Shown piece after piece: positions 46,700 through 56,872 of a stretch of DNA of 64,000 bases (position 1 is the stretch's first letter; each line of letters opens with the position of its first letter). This stretch comes from Cryptomeria japonica (taxonomy: Eukaryota; Streptophyta; Pinopsida; Cupressales; Cupressaceae). The notes beneath the pieces are model-generated. The model did not search any database. It was not told the origin of the DNA and was given only the letters and a program-made list of their open reading frames with translations. A program made the translations under genes and the position numbers. The stretch is from NCBI RefSeq assembly GCF_030272615.1, contig NC_081414.1, forward strand, positions 310,943,664 to 311,007,663, written 5' to 3'.

Positions 46700-47230
46700 T
46701 AAAAAAATATCTCCTAGATTGTTAATGTTATTGAAGGAGTAACAAATGATGAACTTAATACAAAATTATTATTGTGTAACAATGCAAGAGTTATGTGAAC
46801 ATGCAATCTATAGATAGGAGCAAGACTTGTAAATGGAGTTGTAGGAAATATTGGAAAAATTGTATATAGACCTGGAAGTGGTCCACCTCAACCACCAGCA
46901 TATGTATTGGTACAGTTTGATTATTACTTAGGCATACCATTTGATGATCTCCATACATTTTTATTTCCAATTGTAACAATTAAAAGGGGTGGTTCTACAC
47001 AAGTATTATTGTGTTTGGCTTGGGCACTAACGATACACAAATCTCAAAGATTAACACTTGACAAAGTCATTGTTGATGTGTGACCAATAGATAGAACAAG
47101 ACTTACATTTGTGACAATATCACATGTTAAGTGCTTACAAGGACTACAAATTGTACCACCATTCACATTTGAAAGATATGAAAAAAAAGAAGCGAAAACA
47201 AATTGAAAGCAGAAAAAGAGAAGAAGACGA
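46700..47230 (+). pseudogene. Helitron PIF1-type helicase, C-terminal half
   Basis: After the fold-back element: VTNDELNTKLLLCNNARVM, GARLVNGVVGNIGKIVYRPG, SGPPQPPAYVLVQFDYYLGI, a VTIKRGG segment, LAWALTIHKSQRLTLDKVIV, LTFVTISHVKCLQGLQIVPP and FTFERYEKK, then the end. This is the standard PIF1/Helitron helicase C-terminus; H-K-S-Q and the S-H-V-K (usually S-R-V-K) motif VI are present, the latter with Arg changed to His. Only a few stops in this block (near 46797, 46812 and 47080). Confidence 0.88.
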
Positions 47231-48061
47231 GGTGAAAGCATCGCAAAATAATTGATGTACATTTTTTTTTCTTATCAATTCAATATTTTTTCTTTCTTTT
47301 AAATAAAATTAAAATTAATGTTCACTACTTATTGTAAAACATTAAATTGAAATATATGTTTAAAATGAGTATTTGTCATAGTATGGTATATAATTAGTAA
47401 ACCCAAACATTGATTGTACTTATAACTTTGACCCAATAACTAAAACTAATATTTATTATCACTATAACACTAACATAAATTGTCACAATAATAGTAATTG
47501 TCATATGAATGCCCCAAATATGTTTTCAATTTAATAAGAATTCAAAATTGTTAAAGAAACATATTAAAAAATATATTCGCAATGAATAAGTATCATTCTA
47601 TAGTAAATTACTAACAAACCCTAACTCTAATCCTACTTCTAACTTTTACCATACAACTAACACTAAGACTAAATGTAAGTGTAATCATACTACTAACTTT
47701 CACCCTAATTGTAACCCTAACAATAATCCAACATTAAAAATAATTTTTACCTTAAATTAAAGATATAAAATAACTAATAATGATATAACATTATTAATAC
47801 TTATCTTATGCTTATATTGTGAATTCATTATATGTCACCCTAATCATAAATAAAATTATTATTACTAAACATAAACCAAACAATACTTCTAATTATAACC
47901 CTTTAAATATAACTACTACTTATTATAACTCAAAACTAATCCTAATTCTAACTGTAATGATTGTAATTTTCATAAGATCTTTTGAAATAAAAGTTCATTA
48001 TATAATATTTAAAAAAGAAATCTTATGCAATAAATTAATACGTTGAAATGTTGTACGCTTC
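47231..48061. other. AT-rich DNA with degenerate CCCTAA-like words
   Basis: Between the Helitron helicase and the F-box remnant. From 47610 to 47960 words such as CCCTAACTCTAATCC and TAACCCTAACAATAATCC recur without strict period. No coding. Confidence 0.6.
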
Positions 48062-48337
48062 ATGGATGAAAAAATAACAAAATGCACATGGGACAAGCTA
48101 CCAGAACATTTGTCATTCATGATTATTGCAAAATTATCTACTTGAGATTTCTCGAGAATGAAATTGGTCTGTAAGAGATGGAAAGAGTTGCTTTCTTCAC
48201 ATGATTTTTTCAAAACATATTTTCATATCATTCCCCTCCCAGATGTAATTTCTTACTACACTTTTTTCCATTTGGGTCCAAAGTGATACAATCATGGGTC
48301 ATTGAAGGTGATGCAAAATTATATAGGGTACCTTTAA
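48062..48337 (+). pseudogene. F-box protein N-terminal fragment
   Basis: From an ATG, one frame of 91 codons with internal TGA at codons 28 and 75. It reads KCTWDKLPEHLSFMIIAKLS, then DFSRMKLVCKRWKELLSSHD, then FFKTYFHIIPLP. W-D-x-L-P-x-x-L, the I-x-A-x-L step and V-C-K-x-W-x-x-L-L-x-S-x-x-F are the hallmarks of the F-box, which docks to SKP1 in ubiquitin-ligase complexes. The substrate-recognition part is missing after about 90 residues. It may be a piece of a host gene captured by the Helitron whose helicase ends 830 bases upstream, or a chance neighbour. Confidence 0.7.
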
Positions 48338-49156
48338 AAAGTTTCCAAAATATTGTAAGTGCATTGAGGTGGTTTCGAATTGATGATGTGTAAAATTGGT
48401 GTAAATTCATTAAAATCAATTACACAAAACATCCAATGAAGCATCACATGAAAGAGTAAACACACAAATAAAATTATTAAAACACTCCCTCAAATTGCCT
48501 CATTGCTCTCTATTCTTGAGTACCTCATGTGTTTGTATGATCGCTCTCAGATGCATGATATTTGCAAGATGACAACTCAAGAAATGAGAATATGATAATG
48601 CAATTTTATGATCTATGATGAGATAAACAATGTAATTCTATGTCATTCTAAACTATGATGAAAACTATCATGAAAGACATTATGCTAGATACTAAATGAT
48701 ACTATGCTAAGCTAATTATGTAAAGCTAATTATGCTACAAAAAGATGATTGTTGAGATTGCTGAAAATGCTAAGAATTCTAAAGATGCCAAGGGGGGCTC
48801 TCATGGCTAAAATGAGGGCCATTTATAGATGTTTCAACACCAAGGCTAAGGTGGCACAAATCAACGATCAAGATTTGATCCGGAGATATCGATGACTCAT
48901 AATGAAGAAGTTGGAGAAGAGGTTGAAGGAGAAGACACATATCATTGCTGGAGAGACAAGTGTCAAAGGATTTCCACCAAGTTCCCACAAAGAGGCAAGT
49001 GGAAAGGATAGGAGGGACAAGTAGCAAAGGTGCCATGTGTCCTTAAGGGAGGATGCACAACCCATATGAAGTTAGGATGAGATGGTTATAGAGGATAAAA
49101 TTGGTTAACCTATGATTAAGCTAGGGGGGTTAGTTAGAAGAAGGTTAAGTTAGGAA
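48338..49156. other. Intergenic, no gene seen
   Basis: A-rich sequence with imperfect repeats of GCTAATTATG near 48710-48735 and a purine-rich stretch 48890-49060. No credible ORF. Ends in AGGAA at the insertion point of copia element D. Confidence 0.55.
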
Positions 49157-50436
49157 TGTTGGCATTATGGATGAATTGATTATGTGTTGCATTGATGTTT
49201 TGTCATTGATGTCAACATGAGCTAATATGGATGGTTATCGACAGACAAGTTTTGGTTACCGGTATAAGATCTAGTGTTATTGGTAGAAGAGATTATCTGT
49301 TGACACTTTCAACATGTTTGGATCAGTGAAGTATATTGGATTTCATGAGTTATATTCTCCATGAGCATGTTTTGGTATGTTGGTATTGGATTGGTAATTG
49401 GATGTTATCGTACACTCTGGTAAACCCTTACCAACACTAGTTTAAGGCTTTACTGACAGAGCTTTCATTGAGGAATCGTGACAAGATGCACAATTGGTGT
49501 TGGTGCAGCTTCTTCGAGGATTTCAGGATGCTAAAGATGTTCTTTGATCATGCTTCAAATGCTTGAAGACATTGCTTTGGCGTGGTGGACCCAGAATAGG
49601 TTCGATACCTATCTAGGTTATAGACCTATATCATGCTAGCCTGTACTCTACACATTACCTAGATGATTTGAGATGATTTATGGATTTGTTATTATTGTTT
49701 TGGTCTTAAGCCGACATGGCATATCATTGTAAATGGAATTATGTAATGATATTATTGTAATATCTTTAGGTGGATGACCTAATTGGTTTAGGCCTTAGGG
49801 TTTGTATAAATAAGAGATAGAAACTCTTTGTAAAGTATCATGGTTATTAAAAAGGTCATGGTCAAGGAATGTAATGTGCAAATATTGTAATATCATTCAG
49901 GTAGAGGAGTTGATCAATCATTGGTGATCGAATTGGATTCAAAAGAGGATTTAGTCCTCCAGCATTGAGCTTAATCGAGATTGTAATTAGGCATGGTAGA
50001 TGCTATTTCCAACAGTTCACTCTATTGGATTGTTGTCCATTTATCTTGAGAAGGTTGTAGCCTCTCTGTAGTCAGTGAGACTCTTTTGTAATGAGCAGTA
50101 CACTCTAGGCAACGTGCCTTCCTCCAAGTGCAAGCCCCTCATTGTAACACATACTTTCTGCAGAAGTATCATCTGATTGTGGGTAGGCTTCCCACTGTGG
50201 TTTTTCCCTTTCTGAGTTTTCCATGTACAAATCATGGTGTTATGTGGTATGGTTTCTTTTCATTGATTATCTGGTTAATTGTTAAGTTGTATTGTTTACC
50301 GGTATCTGTTCCTACAGGTATCTGTCTGTGCTTTACCGATACTTGATTTGTTTAAGGTTATATTGTGGATTAAAAGTTATAATATGTTAACAACTGATTG
50401 ACCCCCCCTCTCAGTTTCTCACCAGTTATCTTAACA
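49157..50436 (+). repeat. Element D 5' LTR (1,280 bp)
   Basis: TGTTGGCATTATGG... to ...AGTTATCTTAACA. It has TTTGTATAAATAAGAGATAG near 49800 (TATA) and a C-rich run with CTCTCAGT near 50402-50415. Confidence 0.93.
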
Positions 50437-50438
50437 AT

Positions 50439-50450
50439 TGGTATAAGAGC
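50439..50450 (+). other. Element D primer-binding site
   Basis: TGGTATAAGAGC, one base from the initiator-Met tRNA complement TGGTATCAGAGC, two bases after the LTR. Confidence 0.85.
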
Positions 50451-50494
50451 CCTAGTCCTCTTTTGTAGAAGCTTAATTGCTTGAGGTAGATCCT

Positions 50495-53400
50495 ATGGCA
50501 ACTAACACTTTTAATCCACCGACAACTATTTTTAGAAGAGAAATCCCTAAGCTTGATGGAACAAATTATGGGATATGGAAAATTCGAATGGAGACTCATC
50601 TTAGATGTCTTGGCAAGGATATTTGGGAGATCACTGAGAAAGGATACACACCTTATGATCCGACATCTGGCAATCCTACTCCTGTAGACCTGGATAAGAA
50701 TATTGAAAATGATTGCAAAGCTAGAGAAGCCCTCTTGTGTGCACTTACTGATCAACAAATTATGGGATTGAATGACAAATCATCGGCTAAGGTTATATGG
50801 GACAAATGGTAAACTCTAAATGAAGGTGACCCTAATGTCAAAATTGTTAAACTTGATGGTTACTGAGTAAGGTATGAAAACTTGAAAATGGAAGAAAATG
50901 AAAGAATTGTTGTGTTTATGGAAAGAATAAATGAGATTGTTATGGGAATTCAATGTTGTGGAGGATTTCTAAGTGAAGATAAAATAGTTTCCAAAGTCTT
51001 GAGAACCCTTCCACCGGCTTACAAGATGAAGGCAACTGCAATTAACGCCTTAAGAACAATGGCAAACACTTCAGTCAATAGAGACATTCTGATTGGGAAA
51101 TTATCTACTTTTGAGCTTGAAGAATTTGGATCTTCTGAAGTTGTAAAGTCTGAACCTTCTTTTCATGCATAATCATCAACATCTATCGACAAAATTGATT
51201 GGAGAGCCCTATATGCAAAATAATTGGAAGACATGAGGAAAGAAGATGAAGAGCTTGAGCAACTTGAAGTCTTGTTTGCTAGAAGAATACCTAAAGGTCC
51301 AACTGGAAGTAAGTATGAAAGAAAAGCACCTTTTAAATGTTTTGCATGTAATAAGATTGGTCATTTTGCATATAGATGTCCTGAAAGGAATGCAAGGTTT
51401 GAGGAAAGAGTTAAGAAATTTTTTAAGCCTAACCTGAACAGATATAGATTCAAGAAAAGTAAACAATGCTACATAGCAGATGAGGAAGGAGTAACTGATG
51501 ACTCTAGAGATGAACCAATAGAAGACTCTGCTAGTGGATCTGGAAATGGAAAAGAATGGGTGTTCTAAGCTTTGAAGGAAGATGAACCAGAACCGACTAT
51601 CAAAAATAAAGAGAAGGCCCTGATAGCAAAAGTTGAAGATAAGGATGAATGGGTAATTGATAGTGGATGTTTACATCATATGACTAGAGATAAAATAAAA
51701 TTTCTGTCCCTGCAAGAATACAATGGTGGTCAAGTCAGATTTGGAGATGACAAGGCATGTATGATCAAAGGTAGAGGTATTATTTATTTGGATGGCAAGC
51801 ATAACAATGATAATGTCTATTATGTATAAGGTTTAAGGCATAATCTTTTGAGTGTTGGTCAATTATTTGATAAGGGTTTTCAACTTCAGTTTAAAGATAG
51901 AAAATGCAAAATCATTAACAAGACTGGTTTGGAAATTGTAATCGGTATTTAGACAAGAAGTAATATCTTTCACTTGAACATTGGTAATATGACATGTTTG
52001 ATTGCTCATATTGATGAGAGTTGGCTATGGCATAAAAGGTTGTGTCATGTTAATTTTGATTGCATTGTTAAGATCAGTTCAACTAAGGTAATTAGAGATA
52101 TACCTAAGATTATGAAGCCTCATAATCTGGTATGTAAGGAATGTCAATTAGGTAAGCAAGTCAGAAGTTCTTTTAAGAGCATACATGATAAATCTAATGA
52201 TGTACTTGATTTGATTCACACTGACTTATGTGGTCTAACAAGGACTAGAAGCTTTCAAGGTGATAGGTATTTTATGCTGATTATTGATGACTACTCTAGA
52301 ATGATGTGGGTGACTTTTCTAAGGGAGAAGTTTGAATCCTTTGAGAAATTCAAGATCTTTAAAGCGAAGGTTGAAATAGAAACTAGATTGAAAATCAAAT
52401 GTCTAAGATCAGATCATGGTGGTGAATTCACTTCTCATGAATTTAACAGTTATTATGAGACAAATGGAATTAGGAGACATCTATATGCACCTAGGACTCC
52501 TCAGCAAAATGGAGTAGTTGAAAGAATGAACATAACCATTTTGGATGCAGCTAGATTTATGATGATGGAAGCCAAATTGCCTCATATCTACTGGAGAGAA
52601 GTAGTGAGTACGATAGTCTACACATTCAACAGAGTTCACATCAAAGGTGAAACTGGTAAGACCTCTTATGAACTACGGTTTGGACATACACCTATTGTTA
52701 AGTATTTTAGAATTTTTGGAAGTAAATTCTATATCAAAATAGATGATTCAATTGGAAAGTTTAATCCTAGATGTGATGAAGGGATATTTCTTGGTTATTC
52801 AATTCAAAGCAAAGCATACAGATGTTATAACAAAAGATTGCTGAAAATTGTTGAGAGTGCTAATGTGAAAGTGGATGAACAATACATAAATCATTCTATA
52901 TCATATGACAGGGAACTGACAGTGGAAATGATCATAACTGAATCGGAAATGCCTCAACCAGTATAGGAAGATGAGATAGTTACACCGACACAATTAGAAC
53001 ATTCAACTGTGACTGATGATCAGAGTGGTGAACCTGAAGTTCAAAAGACACCAAGGTATGTAAGATTAAATCATTCTGAAGATCACATTATTGGAGATAG
53101 AAATAAGGGAGTTATGTCAAGAAGAAAAATAGCAAATGAAGAGGTATGTCTTATTTCTCAAGTTGAACCGGCAACTATTATCGAAGCTTGTAAGGATAAA
53201 CATTGGTTAAAGGCTATAGAAGATGAATTAGATCAAATAGAGAAGAATGAAACTTGGTCTTTAGTTTCTCGGCCTAAAAATAAGAATGTTATTGGAATTA
53301 AATGGGAAGTTATAAGAAACAAGGCTAGATTGGTCTATAAAGGATATTCTCAAATGGAAGGAATTGATTATGGTGAGACATTTGCACCTGTAGCTAGAAT

Positions 53401-54670
53401 TGAAGTTGTTAGACTATTTCTTGCCTATCCAGCTTATAAGAACTATAAGGTTTATCAAATGGATGTCAAATGTGCATTTCTAAATGGTGAGCTTGAGGAA
53501 GAAATTTACATTGAGAAACCTGATGGATTTTTATTGACAGATGACAAAGACATGGTTTGCAGATTGAAGAAAGCTTTATATGGTTTGAAATAGGCTCCTA
53601 GAGTTTGGTATGCAAGGTTGGATAAATATCTTTTGAAGCTTGCTTTTACTAAAGGCAGTGTTGATAGTAATCTATATTATAAGATCACTGATAATGATAT
53701 TCTGATTATTGAATTTTTTGTTGATGATATCATTTTTGGAGGAGAAGATAAACTGTGCATGGAATTTGCTAACAATAGGAAAAATGAATTTGAAATGTCC
53801 TTGATTAGTGAGATGGAATTTTTCTTAGGTTTGTAGATTACTCAAACTGACAAAGGCATTTTTATCTGTCAAACTAAGTATCTAAGGGAATTGTTGAAAT
53901 TTTTTTGTATGGAGAATTATAAACCGGTAAGTACTCCTATGGCTACAAGTGAGAAATTATCTATCAAGGATACTTCTACACCGCTAAATCCGACAAGGTA
54001 TAAATCTATGATTGGTGGTCTGTTATATCTAACTCAAACTAGACCTAATATTATGAATGCAGTAAGTATTGTTTCAAGATATCAAAGTAATCCTAAAGAA
54101 AATCATGAATGTGCAGTAAAGAGGATATTCTGATATTTGCAAGGAACAACAGAATATGGTTTATGGTATTCCAAAAATGATGATTTCACTTTATATGCAT
54201 ATACTGACTCAGATTGGGCATGTGATACTGATGACATGAAGAGCACTTCTGGTGGAGCTTTCTTTCTTGGAAAGAAACTAGTTTCATGGATAAGCAAAAA
54301 ATAGTCATGCATTTCTTTATCTACTGCAGAAGCTGAGTATGTTGCAGCAACAACTAATTGCACTCAAGTTTTGTGGATGAAGCAAATGTTGAAGGATATT
54401 AGAGTAAATTGTAGTGAACTGGTAGTTATCTACTATGATAACTCTACAGCTATTTACATGTCTAAGAATCTAGTATTTCAGTCTAAGACTAAGCGTATTT
54501 CAATAAAGTATAGCTTTTTGAAGGACAAGGTAGAAGCAAAGGAAGTCAAATTGGTTTATGTGAACACTAAAGAACAAATTGCAAACATATTCACTAAACC
54601 GCTATCTAAGGAATCATTTGAATATTTAAGAGATAGGTTAGGGGTTTCTACCCCTCCGATAAAGACTTGA
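50495..54670 (+). pseudogene. Copia gag-pol polyprotein, one frame of 1,392 codons with twelve stops
   Basis: Gag (UBN2-type) with IPKLDGTNYGIWKIRMETHL near residue 20 and a CCHC knuckle CFACNKIGHFAYRC near 51340; protease with WVIDSGCLHHMT near 51650; integrase with the HHCC GAG-pre-integrase part (LWHKRLCHVN, CKECQLGK) and core IHTDLCGLTR, LRSDHGGEF, TPQQNGVVER; RT with [40 protein letters not shown] and FFVDDIIFGG; RNase H with YTDSDWACD, LSTAEAEYVAA and YYDNSTAIYM. There is no frameshift from ATG to end. The internal stops lie near 50810, 50865, 51170, 51221, 51566, 51827, 51949, 52964, 53591, 53834, 54131 and 54300. All three catalytic centres still look intact at the residue level apart from the stops. 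Confidence 0.93.
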
Positions 54671-54991
54671 TTGATGAAGTTTGTCATCAGTTTGACATGT
54701 ATTATTAGAAACATTATTCATCCCGACACTGATGAGTGGTGCTACTACTCAAGGGGAGTATTCAGCTTTGAGATTCAGAGGTTTATATCATTGCTTTGAT
54801 ATTTTTGTCAGGTTTCTGGCATTGATGTCAAAGGGGGAGTGATAGTAATGTGAAAAATCATTCTGAACCTTACAGAGATATCATTCACAAGGGGAGAGCT
54901 ATTGATTGTTGGTTATCTTCCACAGAGAGAGACTTGTTTGGCATCTCTTGGTACTTAGATATTTTTCACATCTAGTGTTGCCATCAATGCC

Positions 54992-55003
54992 AAAGGGGGA
55001 GAT
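54992..55003 (+). other. Element D polypurine tract
   Basis: AAAGGGGGAGAT before the 3' LTR, with the preceding bases and the LTR start identical to element C. Confidence 0.85.
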
Positions 55004-55755
55004 TGTTGGCATTATGGATGAATTGATTATGTGTTGCATTGATGTTTTTTCATTGATGTCAACACTAGCTGATATGGATGGTTATTGACAAACAAATTTT
55101 GGTTACCGATATAAGATCTAGTGTTACCGACATAAGAGATTATTTGTTGACACTTTCGGAATGTTTGGATCAGTGAAGTATATTGGATTTCATGAGTCAT
55201 ATGTTCCATGAGCATGTTTTGGTCAGTTTGTATTGGCTTGGTAATTGGATGTTATGCTACACTCTGGTAAACCCTTACCGACATTGGTTTAAGGCTTTAT
55301 CGACAGAGCTTTCATTGAGGAATTGTGTCAAGATGCACAATTGGTGTTGGTGCAGCTTCTTCGAGGATTTCAAGATGCTGAAGATGTTCTTTGATCGTGT
55401 TTCAAATGCTTGAAGACATTTCTTTAGCGTGGTGGACCCAGAATAGGTTTGATACCTATCTAGGTTATGGACCGGTATCATGCTAGCGTGTACTCTACAC
55501 GTTACCTGGATGATTTGAGATGATTTATGGATTTGTTACTATAGTTTTGGTCTTAAGACGACATGGCATATCATTGTAAATTGAATTATGTAATGATATT
55601 ATTGTAATATCTTTAGGTGGCCGACCTAATTGGTTTAGGCCTTAGGGTTTGTATAAATAAGAGATAGAAACTCTTTGTAAAGTATCATGGTTATTAAAAA
55701 GGTCATGGTCAAGGAATGTAATGTGTGAATATTATAATATCATTCAGACAGAGCA
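55004..55755 (+). repeat. Element D 3' LTR, truncated after about 750 bp
   Basis: Follows the 5' LTR closely up to ATATCATTCAGACAGAG near 55750, then unrelated DNA (TTTTTTAGTGGCGAATTCC) begins; about 530 bases of LTR are missing. Confidence 0.85.
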
Positions 55756-56279
55756 GAGAGTTTTTTAGTGGCGAATTCCATGTGAATAGTCTTGGGCACC
55801 ATCGTGGTCAAATCGCCTAGAATTTCGGGGTTAACAACACACTATAGAATCTGGCTTCACTATTGACCACACACCGTCAACGTGCATACACGTTACCTGG
55901 ATGATTCAAGATGACTTATGGATTTGTTACTATAGTTTTGGTCTTAAGACAACATGGCATATCATTGTAAATTGAATTATGTAATGATATTATTGTAATA
56001 TCTTTAGGTGGCCGACCTAATTGGTTTAGGCCTTAGGGTTTGTATAAATAAGAGATAGAAACTCTTTGTAAAGTATCATGGTTATTAAAAAGGTCATGGT
56101 CAAGGAATGTAATGTGCAAATATTATAATATCATTCAGGCAGAGCAGAGAGTTTTTTAGTGGCGAATTCCGCGTGAATAGTCTCGGGCACCATCGTGGTC
56201 AAATCGCCCGGAATTTCGGGGTTAACGACACACTATAAAATCTGGCTTCGCCATTGACCACACACCGTCAACGTGCATG
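55498..56279. repeat. 391-bp tandem duplication of the LTR/hAT-flank junction
   Basis: 55498-55888 and 55889-56279 are direct copies, each containing the last part of the truncated LTR plus the novel segment from AGTGGCGAATTCC to CCGTCAACGTGCAT. A short shared word (ACACGTTACC) lies at the junction. The copies differ by a few transitions. Confidence 0.88.
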
Positions 56280-56872
56280 CCCGTAGTATTCACCTGGAAT
56301 CACTCAGACGTGGGTATTAGATCACCTCTGTTATTTGCCAGCAATAGTAAAATGACCACGTACCCAGGACCTAATTCGCCAATGGTAAATTAAATGTTCA
56401 TTGCACGCGTCGGCCAAATTCGCCAATATCAATTAAAACATTATAAGCATTCGAGGACCCATTTCACCCCGCTTAAATTAAATGTTCATTGCACGCCCAC
56501 GCAATTCACCAAAAATGCAATTAAATTAAATGTTTATTGGCAAATGCGACGCCCGGGCCTCGCGCAATTCACCAAAAATGCAATCATGGATTGCTATATA
56601 TACACTCTTTCTTACAATTTGTTCGTGTCTAATTAGTAAATTGGGAGCTCTCGAGTCTCGATTCGCATTCTGCAAATTGAGTTGGAAAGTCGCAGTTCAT
56701 TCACATTGTAGGGCGGGGCAGAGGGCCAGAGTTACAATCCTGCAACACAGGGCTAGACATTCCTGATTCCTAATTTAGAGAATTGAGAAGACATAAAGGT
56801 GAGTAATCATTTCTTCATACTTGATAGTATTAGTTTTAACTTTTAATTCATAGTGAGAGGTCAAGACTCAAG
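56280..56872 (+). promoter_or_regulatory. Upstream region and leader of hAT gene 2
   Basis: ATTCGCC words near 56381 and 56410, ATTTCACCCC near 56460, then two ATTCACCAAAAATGCAATTA-type copies near 56505 and 56570. TATATATACACTC near 56594 could be the TATA box. A donor AAAG|GTGAGTAATCAT at 56799 and a possible acceptor ending at 56853 give a short leader intron. The layout mirrors that before hAT gene 1. Confidence 0.5.

Larger units (their letters stand above)
28848..47230 (+). mobile_element. Helitron Rep/PIF1-helicase gene, heavily nested and dead
   Basis: Five plus-strand blocks in the right order match a plant Helitron protein: N-terminal Helitron-like domain (28848-29972), Rep HUH region (41441-41985), Rep C-terminus (43340-44345), PIF1 helicase N-terminal half (45066-45900) and C-terminal half (46700-47230). 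The gaps are later insertions. True element ends (TC start, CTRR end with hairpin) were not identified. Confidence 0.85.
49157..55755 (+). mobile_element. Ty1/copia element D, nearly complete, 3' LTR truncated
   Basis: 5' LTR 49157-50436, primer-binding site 50439-50450, one gag-pol frame 50495-54670, a 340-base tail with two purine tracts, and a 3' LTR from 55004 that loses similarity near 55755. Because the right end is gone, no target duplication can be tested. Confidence 0.92.

Noticed and set aside
47600-47990. Interstitial telomere repeat (CCCTAA-like words)
   Set aside because: The words have no 7-base TTTAGGG period and are mixed with other AT-rich words; more likely simple-sequence drift.
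50495-54670. Recoded stops or an alternative genetic code in the copia frame
   Set aside because: TAA, TAG and TGA all occur, at Gln and Arg positions alike, and neighbouring elements also carry frameshifts; ordinary pseudogene decay explains it.
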